NCBI GenBank assembly: GCA_038065775.1
Contig: JBBTQE010000039.1
Location: forward strand, 1 to 16,512
Length of the DNA: 16,512 bases
DNA from: JBBTQE01 sp038065775
Lineage (GTDB): Bacteria; Patescibacteriota; Patescibacteriia; Magasanikbacterales; GWA2-37-8
Direction of reading: 5' to 3'
A program made the position numbers and the translations under genes. Below, in pieces: positions 12,275-16,512 of this stretch (its first letter is position 1; each line of letters begins with the position of its first letter). The notes under the pieces are model-generated. The model saw only the letters and a list, made by a program, of their open reading frames with translations, ran no database searches and was not told the origin of the DNA.

Positions 12275-13300
12275 CCCTTCAAAAGGATTCTTTACATTTA
12301 AAAACAATTTGATATTCGCCTTTTTTACCATTGAATCCAAGTATTTATTTGAATCAGCAAACCTGAATAAAATATGACTGGCTCTCACCTTCTCAACATC
12401 AACAAACTTGCCGGCTTCATTTTTTACTTTCTCGGTTTTTTTATCAACTAATTTGATTATATGAAAGCCAAACTGCGTCTCCACCAGTGTAGGATAAAGC
12501 TCTCCCTTTCTTAAACTATACGCGGCTTTTTCAAATTCCGGAACCATATTGCCCTTGCCGAACCAATCAAGATCGCCTCCACCCGCCGCCGTGCTATCTT
12601 CACTGTATTTTTTTGCCATTTCGGCAAAATCCGCGCCCGACTTAATCTCTTGAAGAATTTTTTCAGCCCTGTCCTTGACCTGTGATTTAAGCCCGTCATC
12701 ATTTTTTATTTTTGCGTCCAATTTCTCCTGCAAAATAAACGGCCTCATAACTTTTTCTTCATACTGCTGAAAATTCCAGCCATACCTCTTCTGTAATTCT
12801 TCGTTCGCGGCAACCTCATCTTTAAAATTATTCATCATCTCGGCCTTTAATTCATCCACATCTTTCTGTTCAATAGTAACGTTAAATTCCTTCGCCGCTT
12901 CCTCCACCAAAATAGTGTTCACCAATCTCCATAACACCTGCTCATTCATTAGCTCTTCGGTCAAATTAGCGCCGGGAGCGCGTTGTGGCGAGGCGCCTTG
13001 TTCCAGCTGGAGATTGTCATAGTCGCGCATTTTGTGAATGGCCTTGAGATCCTCAACAAATTGAACATAAGTAACTTTGTTTTTATTAACTTTTACAGCC
13101 GGCAAATTCAAAATTTTTGCCACTGTCAAAGTAAACTTGTCGTCCGCCATTTTGGAATAAGCCCTGTAAACTCCAAACCCAAAGACTCCGACGATTATAA
13201 CCAGCAACAAGCCCAGCCCGGCAAAAAAATAAACACCTCTTCCTTTGACCGATGTTTTTGGAGCCGGAGTTTCAGCCGCTCCATGATTTAATTCGTCCAT
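12263..13300 (-). CDS. Membrane-anchored PpiC/parvulin-type peptidyl-prolyl isomerase (foldase)
   Basis: A 345-residue extracytoplasmic foldase resembling PrsA/SurA. Order: cytoplasmic N-terminus, membrane helix at about 22-46 (YFFAGLGLLLVIIVGVFGFGVY), SurA_N-like helical chaperone region at about 110-205, then a parvulin domain at about 208-288 with DFAEMAKKYSEDSTAAGGGDLDWFGKGNMVPEFEKAA and QFGFHIIKLVDKK. The parvulin domain lacks its usual first strand (ASHIL) before this region. Instead RASHILFRF appears after it, at 306-314, near the C-terminus. It would help fold exported proteins, such as the M4 protease, by cis-trans isomerisation of proline bonds. It follows the FtsB-like gene after 36 bases; a weak AAGAAG lies 9 bases before the ATG. 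Confidence 0.88.
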   Translation of the reverse strand: MDELNHGAAETPAPKTSVKGRGVYFFAGLGLLLVIIVGVFGFGVYRAYSKMADDKFTLTVAKILNLPAVKVNKNKVTYVQFVEDLKAIHKMRDYDNLQLEQGASPQRAPGANLTEELMNEQVLWRLVNTILVEEAAKEFNVTIEQKDVDELKAEMMNNFKDEVAANEELQKRYGWNFQQYEEKVMRPFILQEKLDAKIKNDDGLKSQVKDRAEKILQEIKSGADFAEMAKKYSEDSTAAGGGDLDWFGKGNMVPEFEKAAYSLRKGELYPTLVETQFGFHIIKLVDKKTEKVKNEAGKFVDVEKVRASHILFRFADSNKYLDSMVKKANIKLFLNVKNPFEGLKK

Positions 13301-13336
13301 AAAAATTTGCTTCTTAAATATTAAATTTTATTTAAT

Positions 13337-13738
13337 TCAACTGCGATTCCCAAAAAAATAGCGCCACCATTTCAAAATATTTGAAATTCTATTCCATCTT
13401 ACCACAGCGTCTTCGCCTTGTCTATCCGCTTGTTTTGGCTGTGACGCGTCCAAAACCAACACTTGCTCTCCCGGTTTTGTCATGTTAAATTCCATCCTTG
13501 CTCTCTCTTCAACAAACTCATCCGATTTTACATACTTAAGCACGTCTAAAAGCTGAATTTTTTTAGCCTCAAAATTTCGCGCGTCTTCCTGCAGACGAAT
13601 AATTTCCTGCCTTACCTGATAATCTTGGTAAAACGCCCGTACATAAGCAACGGAGGCCATAACCGCGGCCGCCAACGCGAGTAATAAAAAAAGTTTTGAA
13701 CTGAAAAATTTTCTCCTACCTGCTGCTCCGGAGTCCAT
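13337..13738 (-). CDS. FtsB/DivIC-type septum formation protein
   Basis: A 133-residue single-pass membrane protein: short basic N-terminus, membrane helix at about 15-34 (KLFLLLALAAAVMASVAYV), coiled coil at about 38-66 (VRQEIIRLQEDARNFEAKKIQLL), then the family's end motif ERARMEFNMTKPGEQVLVLD (78-97). FtsB and DivIC proteins form a complex with FtsL and FtsQ/DivIB that licenses septal wall synthesis in the divisome. The extra tail of about 35 residues (VRWNRISNILKWWRYFFGNR) is aromatic and basic and could lie on the membrane. Position between a MurE-type gene and a foldase gene supports an envelope and division operon. A GGTATAAT box overlaps the stop of the preceding gene. Confidence 0.85.
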   Translation of the reverse strand: MDSGAAGRRKFFSSKLFLLLALAAAVMASVAYVRAFYQDYQVRQEIIRLQEDARNFEAKKIQLLDVLKYVKSDEFVEERARMEFNMTKPGEQVLVLDASQPKQADRQGEDAVVRWNRISNILKWWRYFFGNRS

Positions 13739-13761
13739 ACTTTTTATTATCAGTTTAAACT

Positions 13762-13767
13762 ATTATA
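13762..13767 (-). promoter_or_regulatory. -10 box (GGTATAAT type) before the FtsB-like gene
   Basis: TATAAT on the minus strand preceded by GG, formed by the last codons and stop (ATG-GTA-TAA) of the PH-domain gene. It lies 24 bases before the ATG at 13738. No -35 box is clear. It may be an internal promoter of the operon or a chance match. Confidence 0.35.
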
Positions 13768-14401
13768 CCATTTGCTTTTCGACCTCGCCAGCTGGTTGCA
13801 ATTGTTCTTCAATCATTTTTTGCACATAATGCAACTCCGCGTCCGGAAGATCGGGTATTACTTTTATGAAATTCTGATAAATGGCTCTGACATCGGAAAC
13901 TTTTCTGTTACTTCTGAAATTTTGGCTTAACTCCAAGATTTGCGTTTGAATTTTCTGCGGATTGCGCGCCCTTGAAAACTCTATGACCAAATTCTGATTC
14001 CTTGTCTGAAAAACCAAAGCGCCATAATTAAAAATATTTGCCATTACCCCCTTTTTTCTGACCGCGACATCCTTGATGTCCAAATAACCAAACGAAGAAA
14101 TTTCCAGGTCAAAAATGCTTACTCTGTTTATATCAACAACTCTTTCGGAAGTTATCACAAGAACATTGGCCTTGCTTGAAAACCATGCTTTAAAAATTGC
14201 GTATAAACCCAAAAACATGCCCAAGCCGTAAAGTCCATAACCATACCAGCCAAAAGAAAAAAGCTTGAACATAAAAAAAGAAGACAAAAACAGCGGAACC
14301 AAACCTATCGCGTAACGCCACAAATGCGGAAGCGAATATTGACGGATAACCGAAACGATTTTTTCTCCATCGCGAAGATGAATTTTTCTTGAAAAGTTCA
14401 T
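13763..14401 (-). CDS. Membrane protein with bacterial PH domain (bPH_2 type)
   Basis: A 212-residue protein with two membrane helices at about 29-50 and 53-73, followed by a bacterial pleckstrin-homology-like domain at about 78-158 (ANVLVITSERVVDINRVSIFDLEISSFGYLDIKDVAVRKKG, then IFNYGALVFQT). The final 50 residues are helical and acidic (VIPDLPDAELHYVQKMIEEQ). Family members are membrane proteins of largely unknown role, thought to sense or organise the envelope. The ATG at 14401 overlaps the stop of the Mur ligase gene as ATGA, so the two are translationally coupled; a longer frame to 14479 lies inside the ligase gene and is rejected. Confidence 0.8.
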   Translation of the reverse strand: MNFSRKIHLRDGEKIVSVIRQYSLPHLWRYAIGLVPLFLSSFFMFKLFSFGWYGYGLYGLGMFLGLYAIFKAWFSSKANVLVITSERVVDINRVSIFDLEISSFGYLDIKDVAVRKKGVMANIFNYGALVFQTRNQNLVIEFSRARNPQKIQTQILELSQNFRSNRKVSDVRAIYQNFIKVIPDLPDAELHYVQKMIEEQLQPAGEVEKQMV

Positions 14402-15675
14402 ACAATTGATTTTAAGATTTCTCGGGCGACTCCCCTGTCGTCCCACGGAATTTTTCTGCCGCCGGAAACGCAAACGCACGGCTCTGTGCCCTTGGCGGTT
14501 ATTACCACCGCGTCGCCTACTGCCGCCAACGATATCGCTTTCTCAATCCCTGATTTTCTATCAACTTCAATAAACAAATCAAGGCCATCTTTCTTGCCGG
14601 CTTTGCGCGCGCCGATTGCCAACATTTCCGCTATTTCTCGCGGATCTTCGTCAAAACAATTTACATCGGTTATCACCACTAGATCGGCTAAACGGCCGGC
14701 AATCTCGCCCATCTTCTCGCGCTTCCCTTTATCCCGTCCTCCGCCGTCGGATCCCACGACAGCTATAACTTTTTTATCCCCGACCATCTGCCTCAAACTC
14801 GTAAAAAGTTCGGTCAAACTCATCGGCTCATGCGCGTAATCCACAATAACTTTAAAATTTTGCCCCTCGTCAATTACTTCCATGCGGCCCTCAACTAATT
14901 TTACCCCGGCAAGCCCTTCCGCGATTTTTTCTTCCGAAATACACTGGGATTTGCCGACCGCGATCGCGGCCAAAGCATTATATGCATTAAATTTACCTAA
15001 TATATTAAGCCGGTATTTTTTATTTCCTACAACGAACGACACACCCGCCTGATCCGCTTCAACGGCTTCCCCAAAAAAATCCGGCCGATTTTCGGCGAGC
15101 AAGCCAAAACGATATTTTTCATCAGACTTGAAGCCCAAAAAATAATCGGCATTTTTATCGTCCACATTCGCGATGACTATTTTAGGAACCTTTTTACCGG
15201 CTATAATTTTATTGCCATATTTTAACAATTCAAAAAATATTTTGCCTTTATCCCTTTTTAAATTTTCAAAACCGCCATGCCGCTCGGAATGCTCGGCGCC
15301 GAGGTTGGTAAAAACAACCACGTCATAATTCAAACCAATATGTCTATACTGCAAAATCCCCTCTGAAGAAGTTTCAACCACCGCGTATTTACATCCGGCT
15401 TTAACCATTTCCACGAGCATTTTTTGAATTTGCCCCCTACCGAGCATTGTCATTTTTTTATCATTCGGCCTTCTTTGATCCGCGATTTGAAATTCAACCG
15501 TTGAAAGCAGGCCGACTTTATTTCCTCCGGCCTCTAAAACCGAAGCAATCAGACGTGATGCGGTGGATTTGCCTTTTGTGCCGGTCACGCCGACAATAAT
15601 CAATTTTTTTGACGGCCGGCCATAGCTTAAATAGGAAAACCACGCCAGCAAAAAATGCGCTAACTTTTTCAGCAT
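14398..15675 (-). CDS. murE: MurE-type Mur ligase without the N-terminal domain
   Basis: A 425-residue Mur-family amide ligase, most like UDP-MurNAc-dipeptide ligase (MurE), which adds the third stem amino acid in peptidoglycan synthesis. P-loop VTGTKGKST (30-38), the VVETSSEG motif (99-106), VFTNLGAEHSERHG (121-134), probable carbamylated lysine in LKRDKGKIF (about K143), NILGKFNAYNALAA (224-237), VEGRMEVI (261-268), IVDYAHEP (277-284) and VVGSDGGGRDKGKR (306-319) are all present. It starts almost at the P-loop, so the usual UDP-binding N-terminal domain of about 90-100 residues is missing. The diaminopimelate signature DNPR is replaced by DVNCFDEDP (337-345), so the added amino acid cannot be predicted. 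It begins one base after the translin-family stop. Confidence 0.82.
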   Translation of the reverse strand: MLKKLAHFLLAWFSYLSYGRPSKKLIIVGVTGTKGKSTASRLIASVLEAGGNKVGLLSTVEFQIADQRRPNDKKMTMLGRGQIQKMLVEMVKAGCKYAVVETSSEGILQYRHIGLNYDVVVFTNLGAEHSERHGGFENLKRDKGKIFFELLKYGNKIIAGKKVPKIVIANVDDKNADYFLGFKSDEKYRFGLLAENRPDFFGEAVEADQAGVSFVVGNKKYRLNILGKFNAYNALAAIAVGKSQCISEEKIAEGLAGVKLVEGRMEVIDEGQNFKVIVDYAHEPMSLTELFTSLRQMVGDKKVIAVVGSDGGGRDKGKREKMGEIAGRLADLVVITDVNCFDEDPREIAEMLAIGARKAGKKDGLDLFIEVDRKSGIEKAISLAAVGDAVVITAKGTEPCVCVSGGRKIPWDDRGVAREILKSIV

Positions 15676-15676
15676 A

Positions 15677-16249
15677 TTAATTTTTCATGCTAACTTCATA
15701 AACAACCTGCTCCAATTTATGCAACGCCTGTTTTGCCTGATCAAACTTCTGTCTATTGTAGCCGGTCAAATCCATATCAACCAGCTCGCCGATAATTTCT
15801 TCCGCGGAATCGTGGCATTTTTTTACTTCATCAAATTTTCTTTCCGTAGCCGATTTAATGGCATAACGCAAAAGTTCGCCCGGGACATCGCACAATCCGC
15901 CAATAAAAACGTCCGGATCAATTTCTATTTTTAGAATTTTGCCAAGCGATTTTTTTGATAAAAACTGAAAAAAAATTGAAGCCTCCGCAAACTCCTCCAG
16001 CGCCGCGCGGTAAAAACCCTCTTCAAAAATCGCCGTATCTTTTTTGTATTTATTTGTTAAATTCAAAATTATTTTTTCCGCCTGACTCAAACACTCTTCC
16101 CCGCCTTTTTTATCATCGCGCTGAAAAGCGAATATTGCTTTCTTTGACAAATGCTGGGCGTCGCCGGCTGTTTTTATCATATCTCTTCTCATTCGCGAAT
16201 AAGACAGCATCTCGGCGCGAATTTTTCCCAAATATTTTTTATCAATCAT
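15677..16249 (-). CDS. Translin-family protein
   Basis: A 190-residue all-helical protein. The segment DPDVFIGGLCDVPGELLRYAIKSATERKF (about 111-139) matches the translin/TRAX signature 'Y..G..DL.GEL.R.A', and the preceding EEFAEASIFFQFL (85-97) matches the family's acidic helix ('E...A..F...L'). Translins form ring-shaped oligomers that bind single-stranded RNA or DNA; with TRAX they act as an RNase (C3PO) in eukaryotes. Homologues occur in archaea and, to my knowledge, in Patescibacteria. Whether this one is catalytic cannot be read from the sequence. It starts 4 bases after the stop of the glycosidase-like gene and ends one base before the MurE-type gene, placing it inside a cell-wall operon. 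Confidence 0.75.
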   Translation of the reverse strand: MIDKKYLGKIRAEMLSYSRMRRDMIKTAGDAQHLSKKAIFAFQRDDKKGGEECLSQAEKIILNLTNKYKKDTAIFEEGFYRAALEEFAEASIFFQFLSKKSLGKILKIEIDPDVFIGGLCDVPGELLRYAIKSATERKFDEVKKCHDSAEEIIGELVDMDLTGYNRQKFDQAKQALHKLEQVVYEVSMKN

Positions 16250-16253
16250 ACTA

Positions 16254-16512
16254 TTATTCTTTTTTTAACTCTTTTATGTAATCTGAAAATTCGTTTATGC
16301 CCTGAACTTCCAACCAGTGCCACCATTCCGCTCCCCATAAATACGCGCGCGGCATCCCGGTTTTTGCGGCGTAATTCAATGTCTTTTTTAAACGTTTTAT
16401 ATTCATTGATTTAAATTGTTCATCAACGGGCATACGCTTTAAATCCATGTTAGGAATCCATGGTTCTGCCTGCAACTCGGTAATAAAAGCGGAAGACACA
16501 TCCCGCCCATTT
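16254..16512 (-). CDS. Glycoside-hydrolase-like protein, C-terminal part (5' end outside window)
   Basis: The frame is open to the right edge and ends at 16254, giving the last 85 residues. It contains AFITELQAEPWIP at the start and TGMPRAYLWGAEWWHWLEVQG later. The pattern 'ELQAEPW ... TG...YLWG.EWWYW' is one I associate with TIM-barrel glycosidase-like proteins common in Patescibacteria: the first Glu lies at a strand end like a catalytic residue, and WGAEWW forms the last strand. Specific activity is unknown. The GTG near 16499 is not taken as the start because the same frame and similarity continue beyond it. It is the first gene visible in the cell-wall operon that continues with the translin-family gene. 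Confidence 0.7.
   Translation of the reverse strand, partial: NGRDVSSAFITELQAEPWIPNMDLKRMPVDEQFKSMNIKRLKKTLNYAAKTGMPRAYLWGAEWWHWLEVQGINEFSDYIKELKKE

Noticed and set aside
14402..14479. Longer start for the PH-domain gene (MRLRFRRQKNS)
   Set aside because: Lies wholly inside the Mur ligase coding region; the ATG at 14401 with ATGA overlap fits better.

Overview
The window looks like a chromosomal piece of a Patescibacteria (Candidate Phyla Radiation, probably Parcubacteria-like) genome. This is inferred from gene style: short tightly packed genes, almost no Shine-Dalgarno sites, tRNAs without encoded CCA, a translin-family protein beside cell-wall and division genes, a Mur ligase without its N-terminal domain, and a compact MetK. 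TGA is used as a stop, which argues against the UGA-glycine lineages. No sequence search could be run, so the lineage is a judgement.

Almost everything lies on the minus strand. Reading minus-strand transcription from the right edge: a probable operon (about 16512 to 12263) holds the 3' end of a glycoside-hydrolase-like gene, a translin-family protein, a MurE-type ligase, a bacterial PH-domain membrane protein, an FtsB/DivIC-type division protein and a membrane-anchored PpiC-type foldase. Next come a terminator-like hairpin and two tRNA genes (Gly-CCC, Thr-CGU). They are followed by metK behind a SAM-I-type riboswitch with a legible terminator/antiterminator switch, a DUF4230 membrane protein, and a RecB/Cas4-like PD-(D/E)XK nuclease with an apparent Fe-S cysteine staple.

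From 9207 to 7431 lies a decayed accessory pair: an N-terminally shortened MazG-like pyrophosphohydrolase translationally coupled to a DUF2075 helicase/nuclease gene. The DUF2075 gene has lost its Walker A region and most of its C-terminal domain. An ArfB-type ribosome-rescue factor and a PIF1-like helicase follow (7363-5513). A plus-strand membrane protein gene (4813-5516) is interrupted by a frameshift. It is divergent from a secreted or anchored M4 (thermolysin-like) protease with a C-terminal PKD-like domain. A YgjP-type metalloprotease, a small hypothetical protein and a class I methyltransferase follow, and the left edge cuts a membrane-anchored protein.

The most unusual element is at 337-698 on the plus strand. 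It is a self-contained GC-rich unit (about 58% GC against about 36% next door) with a near-consensus sigma70 promoter, a strong Shine-Dalgarno site, one small unknown acidic ORF and a strong intrinsic terminator. Its expression signals differ from those of every neighbouring gene, many of which have a recurrent GGTATAAT box and a short leader without Shine-Dalgarno.
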